From Stutzerimonas sp. S1 (lineage in GTDB: Bacteria > Pseudomonadota > Gammaproteobacteria > Pseudomonadales > Pseudomonadaceae): DNA of 64,000 nt. The notes under the pieces were generated by a model. That model was not told where the DNA came from. It made no database searches and saw only the letters and a list, made by a program, of their open reading frames with translations. The translations under genes were made by a program, and so were the position numbers. This document shows, in pieces, positions 10,991-21,856 of the stretch (positions are counted from its first letter, which is position 1; every line of letters starts with the position of its first letter). The stretch lies in the NCBI RefSeq assembly GCF_025966695.1, contig NZ_JAOEIY010000002.1, forward strand, positions 186,001 to 250,000, in the 5' to 3' direction.

Positions 10991-11788
10991 ATGACCCTTT
11001 CCGAATTGCTTTGCGCGGTACGTGAACATCCGCAACAGCTGGTCATTCCCGCCACCTGGGGACAGGGTCGAGCGGGGTTCGGCGGTCTGGTGGCGGCGCT
11101 GGTGTATGAGGCGATGCGGGCCAAGGTGCCCGAGGGCCGGGCATTGCGTTCGCTGGCGATCACCTTCGTCGGGCCGCTGGCGCTCGACAAGCCGGCCAGC
11201 TTCGAGGCCGAGGTGCTGCGCGAGGGCAAGGCGGTGAGTCAGATGCTTGGTCGCGCGGTGCAGGACGGGCAGGTAGTGACCATCGTCCAGGGCAGTTTCG
11301 GCGCCGCCCGCAACTCAGCGGTCGATGTACCGGCCGAACCGGCGCCCAGCATGCCGCCGGTGGATGCCTGTCAGGAGCTGCCCCATGTGCCGGGGGTGAC
11401 GCCGGAGTTCACCCGCTATCTGGCGATGCGCTGGGGAATTGGCGGATTGCCCTTTACCGGCAATACCTCCCGCGAGATGGGCGGATGGGTGCGGCAGCGC
11501 GGCGATGTGCCTCGTGAGCCGATGACCGAAGCGCACCTGCTGGCGCTGGTCGACGCCTGGCCGCCGGCTGTTCTGCCGCATCTGAAGAGCTTTGCGCCGG
11601 GCAGTTCGCTGACTTGGACCATCGAGTTCATCCAGCCGCTACCCCGCCTGGATACCCATGACTGGTGTATGTACCGCGCAGTGATCGAACATGCCCGCGA
11701 CGGCTATGGACACTGCGCGGCGGCGCTGTGGACGCCGGCGGGCGAGCTGGTGGCGCTGAGCCGGCAGACGGTGACGGTGTTCGGCTAA
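10991..11788 (+). CDS. Acyl-CoA thioesterase family protein (TesB-like double hot-dog)
   Basis: A 265-residue protein resembling TesB/4HBT_3 thioesterases, which hydrolyse acyl-CoA in the cytosol. The N-terminal hot-dog half includes TWGQGRAGFGGLVAALVYEA and the C-terminal half GSSLTWTIEFIQPLP. The ATG at 10991 follows AGAGGTGG. It stands alone, 128 bp after tgpA, and ends at a long hairpin. Substrate chain length cannot be inferred. Confidence 0.82.
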   Translation: MTLSELLCAVREHPQQLVIPATWGQGRAGFGGLVAALVYEAMRAKVPEGRALRSLAITFVGPLALDKPASFEAEVLREGKAVSQMLGRAVQDGQVVTIVQGSFGAARNSAVDVPAEPAPSMPPVDACQELPHVPGVTPEFTRYLAMRWGIGGLPFTGNTSREMGGWVRQRGDVPREPMTEAHLLALVDAWPPAVLPHLKSFAPGSSLTWTIEFIQPLPRLDTHDWCMYRAVIEHARDGYGHCAAALWTPAGELVALSRQTVTVFG

Positions 11789-11801
11789 GCGGCTCGACGC
11801 G

Positions 11802-11837
11802 GCGGCGTTACGGTATGCAGCGGCGCCGTAACGCCGC
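11802..11837. terminator. Perfect 12-bp hairpin between convergent genes
   Basis: GCGGCGTTACGG pairs perfectly with CCGTAACGCCGC across a 12-nt loop, between the thioesterase and chemoreceptor stops. There is no U tract, so intrinsic termination is uncertain; it may act as a bidirectional barrier or as 3' end protection. Confidence 0.5.
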
Positions 11838-11848
11838 GGCGGTGGCGT

Positions 11849-13321
11849 TCACAACTTGAGCTGGCCGATCGCGCGGCTCAGCTCGCCGGAGAGGGCGGCC
11901 AGCTGCGCGCTGGTGCTGGCGGAATCGACGGTCTGCTGCACGGTTTGCTCGGTGACGTCGCGAATGCCGGTCACCGAGCGATTGAGTTCTTCGGCAACCT
12001 CGCTCTGCTGCGCTGCAGCCACGGCGATCTGCGTATTACTTTCACGCATCTGCGCCACTGCGGCGGTGATCGACTCCAGCGCCTGCGCCGCCTCGCGCGC
12101 CTCGCGCACGCAGTCGTCGGCCTTGAACGAGCTGTCCTGCATGAACTCCACAGCGTCCCGGGTCATCGCCTGCAGATTGCCGATCATGCCGGTGATCTCG
12201 TCGGTGGAGTCCTGCACCCGCTTGGCCAGGCTGCGCACTTCATCGGCGACCACGGCAAAGCCGCGGCCCATCTCGCCGGCACGTGCCGCCTCGATGGCGG
12301 CGTTGAGCGCCAGGAGATTGGTCTGTTCGGCGATTCCGTGGATCACGCCGACCACACCGTTGATCTTCTGGCTGTCCGCGGCCAGCTGGCCGATGGTCTC
12401 TGCGGTCTGCTGCACGCCAAGCGAAAGGCTGGAAATGGATTTCTCCACCCGCGCCACCACGCGATGCCCTTCGCTGGCCAGTTGGTCGGCGTTCTGCGAC
12501 TGATCGCGGGTGTCGCTGGCATGCTCGGCAATGTGGAACACGGTGGCGCTCATCTCATTGATCGCGGTGGCGGCCTGATCGGTTTCGCTCTGCTGGCCGA
12601 GCATGCCCTGGCGCACGTCACTCATGCTAGCGGCCAGGCGGCTGGCGCCATCGTCCAGGCGTGCCGCCGCCTGCGCCACGGTGCCGACGATGCGCTGGTA
12701 GCCGGTCTGCATCGCGTTGAAGGCGCTGGCCATCTGGCCGACCTCATCGCGGCTGTCGAGCGGCACCCGCACACTCAAGTCGCCGGAGCGTTCGACGTGC
12801 AACATGATGTCCTTGAGCGTGTTGAGATGGCTGAGCAGGAAACGGATCAGCAGCTGCGAGGCGCCGAGCAGGCCGAGCATGAGCACGGCAACGGCGGCGG
12901 CATAGCTGAAGAAGTGCTCGCTGAGTACCTGCAGGGCGCTGGGCGTGTGCGCCAGTACAGCGAACTTATGGCCGTCGGCACGTGAAACGATATGCACGCC
13001 GATCAGCGGGTTGCTGGCGAAGAAGCGATCGTGGGGCAGTGGTGCCCAGCCGTCGCCGCCTCGCAGCGAATGCCCCTCAATTGCCAGGTTGTCACCGGGC
13101 TGAAAGCTCAGCAGCTGGGGGCTGCGTGGCAGCGCGGCGGCGTTTGGCCAGGCGCTCAGCAGCTCCGCCTGGGCTTGTGCGCCGCGTTGCGCATCGGCGC
13201 TGCGCGCCTGCTGTTCCACCTGAACGGCGTAGAGCACCAGCAACAGGGTGATCACAAAGGTGACCATGTTGAGCGCCCAGAACTTGTATTTCAGCGACAG
13301 ATCGCGGACCCAGACAAACAT
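11849..13321 (-). CDS. Methyl-accepting chemotaxis protein
   Basis: A 490-residue chemoreceptor. A first transmembrane helix lies near residues 13-32 and a short periplasmic sensor (about 33-135) follows, then a second helix near 140-160, a HAMP domain, and a long cytoplasmic coiled coil with the conserved signalling tip [18 protein letters not shown]. The sensor is too short for a dCache domain and its ligand is unknown. It signals through CheA/CheW, whose genes are not in the window. Single gene, divergent from nothing and convergent with the thioesterase. Confidence 0.93.
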   Translation of the reverse strand: MFVWVRDLSLKYKFWALNMVTFVITLLLVLYAVQVEQQARSADAQRGAQAQAELLSAWPNAAALPRSPQLLSFQPGDNLAIEGHSLRGGDGWAPLPHDRFFASNPLIGVHIVSRADGHKFAVLAHTPSALQVLSEHFFSYAAAVAVLMLGLLGASQLLIRFLLSHLNTLKDIMLHVERSGDLSVRVPLDSRDEVGQMASAFNAMQTGYQRIVGTVAQAAARLDDGASRLAASMSDVRQGMLGQQSETDQAATAINEMSATVFHIAEHASDTRDQSQNADQLASEGHRVVARVEKSISSLSLGVQQTAETIGQLAADSQKINGVVGVIHGIAEQTNLLALNAAIEAARAGEMGRGFAVVADEVRSLAKRVQDSTDEITGMIGNLQAMTRDAVEFMQDSSFKADDCVREAREAAQALESITAAVAQMRESNTQIAVAAAQQSEVAEELNRSVTGIRDVTEQTVQQTVDSASTSAQLAALSGELSRAIGQLKL

Positions 13322-13393
13322 GACGGCTCTCTTCCGATTCGATGTCGGCTTAGCGGCAGCGAATTGGTGAGCTTGAGCACATTTTTCGCAGTT

Positions 13394-14200
13394 TCACTCC
13401 AGCGCCGGTAGGCCGAAGAAGCGCCGCGCGCAGAGCGTGCTGTGCTCGGCGAGGTCCGCTTCGCTTTCACCGCGATGGCGCGCCACCTCGCGCAGCACCT
13501 CGCGCAGAAAGGCCGGCTCGTTGTGGCCGGATTTCGGCTTGGGCCGTAGCGTCCGAGGTAGCAGATAGGGTGCGTCGCTTTCCAGCATCAGCCGGCCACG
13601 GGGTATCTCGCGTACCAGTGGGTGCAGGTGCGTACCTCGGCGTTCGTCGCAGATCCAGCCGGTGATGCCGATGTGCAGGTCGAGATCGAGGTAGGCATAC
13701 AGCGCGCGTTTCTCGCCGGTGAAACAGTGCACCACAGCGGCGGTGAGCCGATCGCGGAACGGCCGCAGGATCTCCACCAGCCGTTGATCCGCCTCCCGCT
13801 CATGGAGAAATACCGGCAGTTGCGTCTGTACCGCCAGTTCGAGCTGCTCTTCGAGTACGCGCTCCTGCTGTGGGCGCGGCGAGAAATCGCGGTTGAAGTC
13901 CAGCCCGCATTCACCGACCGCGCACACCTCGGATTCGCGCAGCAGGTCGCGCAGCTGCGTCGCGCTGGCGGCGTTCCACTGGCTGGCGTCGTGCGGGTGA
14001 ACCCCGGCTGTGCAGCGCAACCGCTGCTGGCTGTCGTCGAGTTCGCGACACAGCGCCAGTGCAGCCTCGCTTTCGGCGAGGCTGGTGCCGGTCAGTACGC
14101 ATTGTGTGACGCCGGCGGTACGGGCGCGCTCGAGTACCTCGCGGGCGTGCCTGGCCAGGCTCGGATGGGTCAGGTTGACGCCGATATCGACAAGCTGCAT
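13394..14200 (-). CDS. tatD: TatD family 3'-5' exonuclease / metal-dependent hydrolase
   Basis: A 268-residue TIM-barrel metallohydrolase. The metal-binding and family segments are present: [10 protein letters not shown] at the N-terminus, [23 protein letters not shown], and [10 protein letters not shown]. The [12 protein letters not shown] segment matches TatD itself rather than YcfH or YjjV. TatD is a DNase linked to DNA repair and quality control and is not a Tat translocon component. No tat genes are adjacent. Confidence 0.9.
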   Translation of the reverse strand: MQLVDIGVNLTHPSLARHAREVLERARTAGVTQCVLTGTSLAESEAALALCRELDDSQQRLRCTAGVHPHDASQWNAASATQLRDLLRESEVCAVGECGLDFNRDFSPRPQQERVLEEQLELAVQTQLPVFLHEREADQRLVEILRPFRDRLTAAVVHCFTGEKRALYAYLDLDLHIGITGWICDERRGTHLHPLVREIPRGRLMLESDAPYLLPRTLRPKPKSGHNEPAFLREVLREVARHRGESEADLAEHSTLCARRFFGLPALE

Positions 14201-14348
14201 CGAGACTCCTACTAAGGTGTATTTGCTTGAATATCAATGTGATGCGCAGGTTATCCAAACCGTTTATCACGTCCAAATTGGCAGAGTGGACGCCGCTGTG
14301 AGAGGCTTCGCTCCCCTTGAACAACCGATACCCTGGTTGAAGCCTGGT

Positions 14349-15767
14349 ATGTCCGGAGCCATGTCCCGCCTGCTGCTGATTGTCTGCCTGCTGGTGCTTG
14401 CGCCCGGGCCGGCGGCTGCGCGCGTGATGGGCCCCGATGCGTGGAAGACGTCAACGAGCGTGCGCGACCTGGCCGAGATACGCCGTAACGGGGTGCTGCG
14501 GGTGTTGGTCAATCAGAGCCGCAACAGTTCCGGAGAGGTCAAGGGCGAAGCCATAGGCGTCGAGTATGCACGCCTGCGGGCCTTCGAGCGCTATCTGAAC
14601 CGGCAAGCCGGACGCCCCGTCAGCCTGAAGATCATTCCCAAAGCCAAGGATCAGTTGCTGGGCGCGTTGCAGCGCGGTGAGGGCGATCTGGTCGCGCCCG
14701 GCGAGTTGCTGGATCCGCAAGGGATGCGCGGTGTCAGTCGCAGCCGACCGGTGGTCAGTGATGTGGCTCTGGTGCTGGTGGGGCGCCAGGGTGGTCCGCG
14801 CTACTCGCGCCTGGAGCAACTGTCAGGGCGCAGCCTGGCGCTGGCGGCGGGAAGTGCCGCGGGGGCGGCGATCGCCGAGCTGAACAAGCAGCTGATGCAG
14901 CGCAAGCTGGCTCCGGTGGTGGTCGAATGGGTCGATCCGACGTTGGCGGTGGAGGATGTACTGGAAATGGTCCAAGCCGGGATCTACCCGGTCACCGCGG
15001 TGGAGCAGACCATTGCCGAGCGCTGGGGCAAGGTGATGCCCAAGCTCCGTATCGAGCATCAGGTGCAGCTCGGGAACAAGGCCAACATGCACTGGTTCGT
15101 ACGCAAGGACGCCAACATGCTGCGCGCCAGCGCCGATGGCTTTCTCAAGAGTTACCGCGCTCCCGAGAACCAGGATGCGGCTTTCCAGCGCGTCTATCGA
15201 CGCCTGTACAAGGTGCATTACCCCCTCGATCGCACGGGCCGGCAGCGGTTGGAAAAAGTTCGTCCGGTACTGCAACGCTACGCTGAACAGATCGAGCTCG
15301 ACTGGCTGAACCTGGCGGCGCTGGCCTTCAAGGAGTCGACACTCAACCCGGCGGCGCGCGGTGCTGGCGGAGCCACCGGGCTGATGCAGATCACCCCGGC
15401 GACCGCTCGCAGCATGGGAGTCGGCAACATCCAACAGCTGGACAACAACGTCCACGCCAGTGCCAAGTATCTGGCCAGCATCCGCCGGCAGTTTTTCGCC
15501 AGCCCGCGACTCAACGAGCGTGAACGCATGGCTTTCATCCTCGCCGCCTACAACCTGGGGCCGCAGCGGGTGCAGAGCATGCGCGCCGAGGCGCGACGTC
15601 GCGGCCTGAACCCGGACCAGTGGTTCTTTCAGGTCGAGCGGATCGCCATGGAAACCATGGGCATGGGCGTGGTCAGCTACGTCAACAGCGTGAACAAGTA
15701 CTACCTCGCCTTCAGCCGCGAGCGCTATCTGCTGGAGGCGCAAGCACCGCGCAGCGCGGCCCGCTGA
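14349..15767 (+). CDS. MltF-like membrane-bound lytic transglycosylase
   Basis: A 472-residue envelope protein. A signal peptide (MSRLLLIVCLLVLAPGPAAA) leads into a solute-binding family 3 domain (about residues 40-270) and a C-terminal SLT lytic transglycosylase domain. The catalytic Glu is in AFKESTLNP (about residue 329), followed by GLMQITPATA and AAYNLGPQRV. Such enzymes cleave the MurNAc-GlcNAc bond of peptidoglycan, making 1,6-anhydro ends. The start is ATG at 14349 or 14361; neither has a strong ribosome site. It is a paralogue-type architecture of MltF, so I leave the symbol empty. Confidence 0.85.
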   Translation: MSGAMSRLLLIVCLLVLAPGPAAARVMGPDAWKTSTSVRDLAEIRRNGVLRVLVNQSRNSSGEVKGEAIGVEYARLRAFERYLNRQAGRPVSLKIIPKAKDQLLGALQRGEGDLVAPGELLDPQGMRGVSRSRPVVSDVALVLVGRQGGPRYSRLEQLSGRSLALAAGSAAGAAIAELNKQLMQRKLAPVVVEWVDPTLAVEDVLEMVQAGIYPVTAVEQTIAERWGKVMPKLRIEHQVQLGNKANMHWFVRKDANMLRASADGFLKSYRAPENQDAAFQRVYRRLYKVHYPLDRTGRQRLEKVRPVLQRYAEQIELDWLNLAALAFKESTLNPAARGAGGATGLMQITPATARSMGVGNIQQLDNNVHASAKYLASIRRQFFASPRLNERERMAFILAAYNLGPQRVQSMRAEARRRGLNPDQWFFQVERIAMETMGMGVVSYVNSVNKYYLAFSRERYLLEAQAPRSAAR

Positions 15768-15771
15768 GTTG

Positions 15772-16800
15772 CTAGCGGCCAGGTCCGTTGGCCAGGCGGA
15801 CGCTGGCATCCAGCCGCAGGCGTTCATTGGCGTCGAAGCGTTCCTGGACCAGTCGCTCGATGGCTGTCTGCTTGTCGGCTTCACCGAGGCCGCGGCTGAG
15901 TTCGATGCGGCTCTTCTCGCGTTGAAATTCGGCAAGCCGCCGTTCCCATTCCAGACGTTGTCGATCCAGCGCCTCCAGGCGACGGGTAGCCGCGGTGCCG
16001 ACCAACTGCTGACGTAGCTGGAGCAACTGCTCCGGATCGCCGCCGCGGGCCTGCAGCGCGGCCGTCTGTTGGCGCAGTTCGCTCTGCAATGCCGGCAGCA
16101 AGGCATCCTGCAGCTCCGGCGACAACCCGGCGCGTAGCTGATCGAGCGCCGCGCCTTTGGCATCTGCACCCAGGCCCGGCGTCAGCTGGATCGCCAGGCG
16201 CTCCAGAGTGAAGCGGTCGTAAGCCTCTTCGGTTGCGAAGAAAGCTTGATGCATGGATGGACTGAAGAGCCTTGCACGCATGGCCTGGACCGCCGCGAGA
16301 CGTTGTCGCAGAGCCGGCAGATCCTGCGTGCGAGGCGTGTTCGCTTCGAGCGCCAGTAGCTGACGCTTGTAGTCCAAGTATTGACTGAGCAGGTCCTGGG
16401 CCTGCGTGCGTGCCGGTTCCGGCAGCTGCTCATCGATGTAGCGTCGCAGGCGCTGCACGCTGCGCGCCAGCGGTTCTGCGCCGATAGCGCTGAGGAAGTA
16501 ATCGAACAGTCGCCGAACGTCGCCATCGATGAGCAAGTTGCCAGCCGTATCCCGTTGGAGGCGACCGTCGATCTGAGTGCCACCGAAGGAACGCGGCAAG
16601 TTGACGACGGCCGAAGCTGTGCGTGCAGGCCGCGCTGTTGCTACCCGGACGGGCGATTCATCGGGCTGATCAGTGCTGTCGGTAGGCGTGGCCGGTCCCC
16701 ATTGTTCGGCCTGTGGCGCGTCGGTGACGGCGGGCAGACGCAGCAGCACGGCCAGGCTGAGCGTGACCGATACCAAGAGGAGCGCGAGAAGTTTTGTCAT
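15772..16800 (-). CDS. lifO: Lipase chaperone (foldase, LifO/LipB)
   Basis: A 342-residue steric chaperone that folds the secreted lipase in the periplasm. An N-terminal membrane anchor (residues 4-21) is followed by a Pro/Thr-rich linker and the helical foldase domain. The family motif RxxFDYFLSAxGE appears as RRLFDYFLSAIGAE near residue 96. It lies 48 bp downstream of lipA on the same strand, the usual order for family I.1/I.2 lipases, and its stop is 4 bp from the stop of the convergent transglycosylase. Confidence 0.92.
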   Translation of the reverse strand: MTKLLALLLVSVTLSLAVLLRLPAVTDAPQAEQWGPATPTDSTDQPDESPVRVATARPARTASAVVNLPRSFGGTQIDGRLQRDTAGNLLIDGDVRRLFDYFLSAIGAEPLARSVQRLRRYIDEQLPEPARTQAQDLLSQYLDYKRQLLALEANTPRTQDLPALRQRLAAVQAMRARLFSPSMHQAFFATEEAYDRFTLERLAIQLTPGLGADAKGAALDQLRAGLSPELQDALLPALQSELRQQTAALQARGGDPEQLLQLRQQLVGTAATRRLEALDRQRLEWERRLAEFQREKSRIELSRGLGEADKQTAIERLVQERFDANERLRLDASVRLANGPGR

Positions 16801-16819
16801 CGTTCTGCCTTGCAGGAGA

Positions 16820-16841
16820 GCCGGGATCAGGTGATCCCGGC
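16820..16841 (-). promoter_or_regulatory. Perfect hairpin between lipA and lifO
   Basis: GCCGGGATCA and its exact complement are separated by 2 nt in the 48-bp gap between the two genes. It has no U tract. It probably stabilises the upstream lipA mRNA or lowers read-through, giving more lipase than foldase; this is inference. Confidence 0.45.
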
Positions 16842-16848
16842 CGTGGCC

Positions 16849-18080
<1,232 letters not shown>

Positions 18081-18578
18081 TCACGGATAGTCGATGGCTA
18101 CGACGTACCACAGCTTGGGTCCCGTCGGCGTTTGCACCTGTACCTCGGCATCCAGGGCTTTGCCAACCAGGGCGCGGGCCAGCGGCGAGTCGATGCTGAT
18201 ATGACCCTGCTTGAGATCCAGCTCGTCGGGGCCGACGATTCGATAACGGGCTTCGTTGCCGTCTTCGTCCTCAAGGGTTACCCACGCGCCGAAATACACC
18301 TTGTTCGGATCGCTGGGGCGCTCGCTGACCACCTTGAGTTTTTCCAGGCGCTTGGTGAGAAAGCGTACGCGGCTGTCGATCTCGCGCAGCATCTTCTTGC
18401 CGTAGGTGTACTCGGCGTTCTCCGAGCGATCGCCCTGGGCAGCCGCTTCGCTCACCGACTGGGTCACCTGCGGGCGTTTGACATGCCACAGCTCATGCAG
18501 CTCGGCGCGCAGGCGCGCTTCGCCTTCCGGTGTGATCAACGGGGTTCCGGCGGGACGCGGCGGGCGATAGCGGCTCAT
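18081..18578 (-). CDS. greB: Transcription elongation factor GreB
   Basis: A 165-residue factor that enters the RNA polymerase secondary channel and stimulates transcript cleavage in backtracked complexes. An N-terminal coiled coil carries the acidic tip ([14 protein letters not shown]) and the C-terminal FKBP-like domain follows. The GDRSENAEY segment with the basic patch after it and the 165-aa length fit GreB rather than GreA. Start ATG at 18578. Confidence 0.93.
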   Translation of the reverse strand: MSRYRPPRPAGTPLITPEGEARLRAELHELWHVKRPQVTQSVSEAAAQGDRSENAEYTYGKKMLREIDSRVRFLTKRLEKLKVVSERPSDPNKVYFGAWVTLEDEDGNEARYRIVGPDELDLKQGHISIDSPLARALVGKALDAEVQVQTPTGPKLWYVVAIDYP

Positions 18579-18658
18579 GGTCGATCCGTGTGGTGAAAAA
18601 GCTGCAGAGTGTAGGGCGTGTCAGGCGACAGGGCGAGTCGCCCGCCGCCCATTGGCAC

Positions 18659-21163
18659 TCAGCCTTCGCGCAGCACGCTGAGTGGGCTGGCATTGAGCGC
18701 GCGCCGGGTGCCGAGGATGCCGGCGCCGCCGACCAGCAGTGCGCCGATCACCGGCAACAGCAACAGCCAGGGATGCGGCTGCCAGGGCAATTCGAAGGCG
18801 AATTGATAGAGCAGGGCGCTGACCAGTTCGCATCCCAATGCGGCCAGTACGCCGCTGCTCGCGCCCAACATGCCGAACTCTGTGCGCCGGGCCCTGAGCA
18901 GCAGCCGGCGTTCGGCACCCAGCGCACGCAGCAGCGCGCCCTGGCGAATGCGCTCGTCCAGCGTGGCCTGCAGGCCTGCGAACAGGACGGCGAGACCAGC
19001 GGCGAGCACGAACAGCAGAACATACTCCACGGCCAGCGATACCTGAGCGAGGATGCTGCGCAGCTGCGAAAGCAGCGCCTCGACTTGCAGCAAGGTGGCG
19101 GACGGGAAGCTGCGTGCCAGTTCGACCAGTTCGCGCTCCTTGCCCGCGGGCAGATAGAAGCTGGTCATGTAGGTGACCGGCATGTCCTGCAAAGTGCCAG
19201 GTTCGAAGATCATGTAGAAATTGGGCTGAAAACTGTCCCAGTTGACCTCGCGCAAGCTGCTCACTTCGGCGTCACGGTTGATCCCGCCAACGCTGAACGT
19301 CAGGCGATCGCCTAGCTGTAGCCCGAGACTCGCGGCCAGTTCGGATTCCACCGAAACGCCCGGCAGTTGCTGCTCGGCTCGTGGTGCCCACCAGCGCCCG
19401 GCGGTCAGGTGGTTGTCAGCTGGCAAATCGGCTGACCAGGTCAGGCTGAGGTCGCGACGCACGGCACGCTCGCCCTGGGAGTCCTTGCTGACCAGTTGAC
19501 GCACTGGCTCGTCGTTGATCGCTATCAGTCGGCCGGGAACGACCGGATACAGCGGTGCGGCGGCCGTCGACAGGCTGGCGATGCGTGCGGCGAAGACGTC
19601 CTTCTCGGCGGGCAGCACATTAAGCACGAAGTGGTTGGGAGCGTCCTCGGGCAGTTGATCCTGCCAGGTATCGAGCAGTTCGCCGCGCAACAGGGCAATG
19701 AGCGCCATCGCCAGAAGTATCAGACCGAACGCGAGGGATTGTCCGGCCGCTGCCAACGGATGCCGTAACAGCTGGCCCAGGCCCAGACGCCAGGATAGCG
19801 ATGCCCCCGCCAGCAGGCGTCGCAAGCCCCTGAGGCCGACCAACAGCAGTCCGCCAAGCAGCAGCGTCGCCAGCAGCCCGCCGCCCAGCAGGGCGAGGGT
19901 GATCTTCAGATCCAGGCTCAGCCGCCACATGATCAGGCCCAGCGCGAGAATCGCGGTGCCATAGACCAGCCAGGCGCTCGGCGGTACCGGCAGCAGGTCG
20001 CGACGCAACACCCGCAAGGGCGGTACGCGACCGAGCGCGGCTAGCGGCGGCAGGGCGAAGCCGGCGAGGGCGACCAGCCCCGTGGCGATGCCTGCCAGCG
20101 CGGGCCATGGCGTTGCCGGCGGGATCTCCTGTGCCAGCAGATCCCGCAGCAGGAAGAACAGGCCGTGCTGGGCGCCCCAGCCGAGCAGGGCACCGGCGAT
20201 GCTGGCCAACACGCCGAGCAGTCCGAGCTGCAGCGCATACAGCAGCAATGCTTCACGGCGCGACAATCCCAGGCACCGCAGCAGCGCGCTGGCGTCGAAC
20301 CGCCGCGCGGCGAAGCGTGCGGCCGACAGCGCCACGGCAACGCCTGCGAGCAGGATAGCGGCCAGGCTGGCCAGGTTCAGATAGCGTTCAGCTCGTCCCA
20401 GGGCACCGCCGATCTGTCGATTACTGTCGCCGGCGGTCTCGATGCGCTGGTGTGGCAGCAGGGTGGGTTCGAGTTGCTGGCGGTACACGGCGAGCGCATC
20501 GCCTGCGCCACGCCACAGCTCGCGATAGCGAACCCGGCTGCCAGGTTGCACGACGCCGGTGGCGGCCAGGTCGTCCAGGTGCATCAACACCCGTGGGGTA
20601 AGGCTATAAAAGTCGCCGACGCGATCGGGCTCGTAGGTCAGTACGCGGGTCAGTCGCAATGACTTGTCGCCGACCTCGATGTGGTCGCCGATCTCCAGCT
20701 CCAGGGCGGCGAACAGGCGCGCTTCGGCCCAGGCTTCTCCTGGTTGCGGTCCCGGGCCAGCCTGTTCTGGCTGGTAGGGCGCGGCGGCGCTGCGCAGTTC
20801 GCCGCGCAGGGGATAGGCGCTATCGGCTGCCTTGACGCTGGTGAGCTGCAGGTCGTCATCGGTGGCAACCACGCTGGAGAACTCGACGACCCGTGCGTGT
20901 TTCAGGCCCAGGTTCAGGCCCTGCGTGATTTGCTCCGTCTGTGCTGGCGCGCTGCCTTGCAGCACCATATCGGCCCCCAGAAACTCGCTGGCGCGCAGTT
21001 GCATCGAGTCGTTCAGACGGGCACCGAAATAGCCGATCGCGGTGCTGGCGGCGACGGCGATCAGCAGGGCGAAGAACAGCACACGCAGCTCGCCGGCGCG
21101 GGCGTCGCGCAGTAGCTGCCGGAGCGCCAGCGCGGCCAGGCGTTTGGCTGGTACGTGCTTCAT
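18659..21163 (-). CDS. ABC transporter permease, FtsX/YbbP type
   Basis: An 834-residue inner-membrane permease with about ten hydrophobic helices: one near the N-terminus (LRVLFFALLIAVAAS), clusters at 270-480 and a last set near 710-830. It has two FtsX-domain halves and a large periplasmic MacB-like domain. It is encoded right after its ATPase with a 4-bp ATGA overlap. Together with the divergent tesA this is the ybbA-ybbP/tesA arrangement of gammaproteobacteria. The substrate is unproven; lipid or lipoprotein-like cargo has been suggested for the family. Confidence 0.88.
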   Translation of the reverse strand: MKHVPAKRLAALALRQLLRDARAGELRVLFFALLIAVAASTAIGYFGARLNDSMQLRASEFLGADMVLQGSAPAQTEQITQGLNLGLKHARVVEFSSVVATDDDLQLTSVKAADSAYPLRGELRSAAAPYQPEQAGPGPQPGEAWAEARLFAALELEIGDHIEVGDKSLRLTRVLTYEPDRVGDFYSLTPRVLMHLDDLAATGVVQPGSRVRYRELWRGAGDALAVYRQQLEPTLLPHQRIETAGDSNRQIGGALGRAERYLNLASLAAILLAGVAVALSAARFAARRFDASALLRCLGLSRREALLLYALQLGLLGVLASIAGALLGWGAQHGLFFLLRDLLAQEIPPATPWPALAGIATGLVALAGFALPPLAALGRVPPLRVLRRDLLPVPPSAWLVYGTAILALGLIMWRLSLDLKITLALLGGGLLATLLLGGLLLVGLRGLRRLLAGASLSWRLGLGQLLRHPLAAAGQSLAFGLILLAMALIALLRGELLDTWQDQLPEDAPNHFVLNVLPAEKDVFAARIASLSTAAAPLYPVVPGRLIAINDEPVRQLVSKDSQGERAVRRDLSLTWSADLPADNHLTAGRWWAPRAEQQLPGVSVESELAASLGLQLGDRLTFSVGGINRDAEVSSLREVNWDSFQPNFYMIFEPGTLQDMPVTYMTSFYLPAGKERELVELARSFPSATLLQVEALLSQLRSILAQVSLAVEYVLLFVLAAGLAVLFAGLQATLDERIRQGALLRALGAERRLLLRARRTEFGMLGASSGVLAALGCELVSALLYQFAFELPWQPHPWLLLLPVIGALLVGGAGILGTRRALNASPLSVLREG

Positions 21164-21846
21164 TCGGCTGGCCCGTGATCGACGCGGCGACCGCCTTCAA
21201 GTCGCAGCAGGTTGTGGCAACGCTGGGCCAGCCGCTCGTCGTGAGTGACTAGCACCAGCGTGGTGCCGCGTTCTCGGTTGAGCTCGAACATCAGGTCGCT
21301 GATGTGCGCGCCGGTCTGGCTGTCGAGATTACCGGTTGGCTCGTCGGCGAACAGCACGTCGGGATCGGCGGCGAACGCTCGCGCCAGTGCCACACGTTGC
21401 TGTTCGCCACCGGACAGCTGGCGCGGATAGTGATGCAGACGTGTGCCCAGTCCGACGCGCTCGAGCAGCTGCTGGGCGCGCTGCGCCGCGTCGCGATAGC
21501 CTTCCAGTTCCAGCGGCAGCATGACGTTCTCCAGCGCATTGAGGCTGTCGAGCAGCTGAAAGGACTGGAAGACGAACCCGACGTGCTCAGCACGTACGCG
21601 TGCGCGTTGATCTTCGTCCAGTTCACCGAGCAGATGGCCGGCCAGGCGCACCTCGCCGGAGCTGGGCAGATCGAGTCCGGCGAGCAGCCCGAGCAGGGTG
21701 GATTTGCCTGAACCGGAGGTGCCGACGATGGCCAGGCTGTCGCCTTTGTCCAGTTCGAGCGAGAGGTCGGAGAGGATGCTCAGCTCGCCTTCCGCGCTGG
21801 GTACCACTTTGTTAAGGTTCCGGGCGTTGAGAATGCTGGCGCTCAT
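21160..21846 (-). CDS. ABC transporter ATP-binding protein (YbbA/LolD type)
   Basis: A 228-residue ATPase of the LolD/MacB/YbbA class. Walker A GTSGSGKSTLLG is near residue 43, the signature is LSGGEQQRVALARA, Walker B DVLFADEPT follows, and the switch His is in LVTHDERLA. It overlaps the permease start by four bases. Its ATG lies back-to-back with the tesA leader; the divergent start regions overlap, so the two units must share regulatory DNA. Confidence 0.93.
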   Translation of the reverse strand: MSASILNARNLNKVVPSAEGELSILSDLSLELDKGDSLAIVGTSGSGKSTLLGLLAGLDLPSSGEVRLAGHLLGELDEDQRARVRAEHVGFVFQSFQLLDSLNALENVMLPLELEGYRDAAQRAQQLLERVGLGTRLHHYPRQLSGGEQQRVALARAFAADPDVLFADEPTGNLDSQTGAHISDLMFELNRERGTTLVLVTHDERLAQRCHNLLRLEGGRRVDHGPAE

Positions 21847-21856
21847 GGAGAATCCG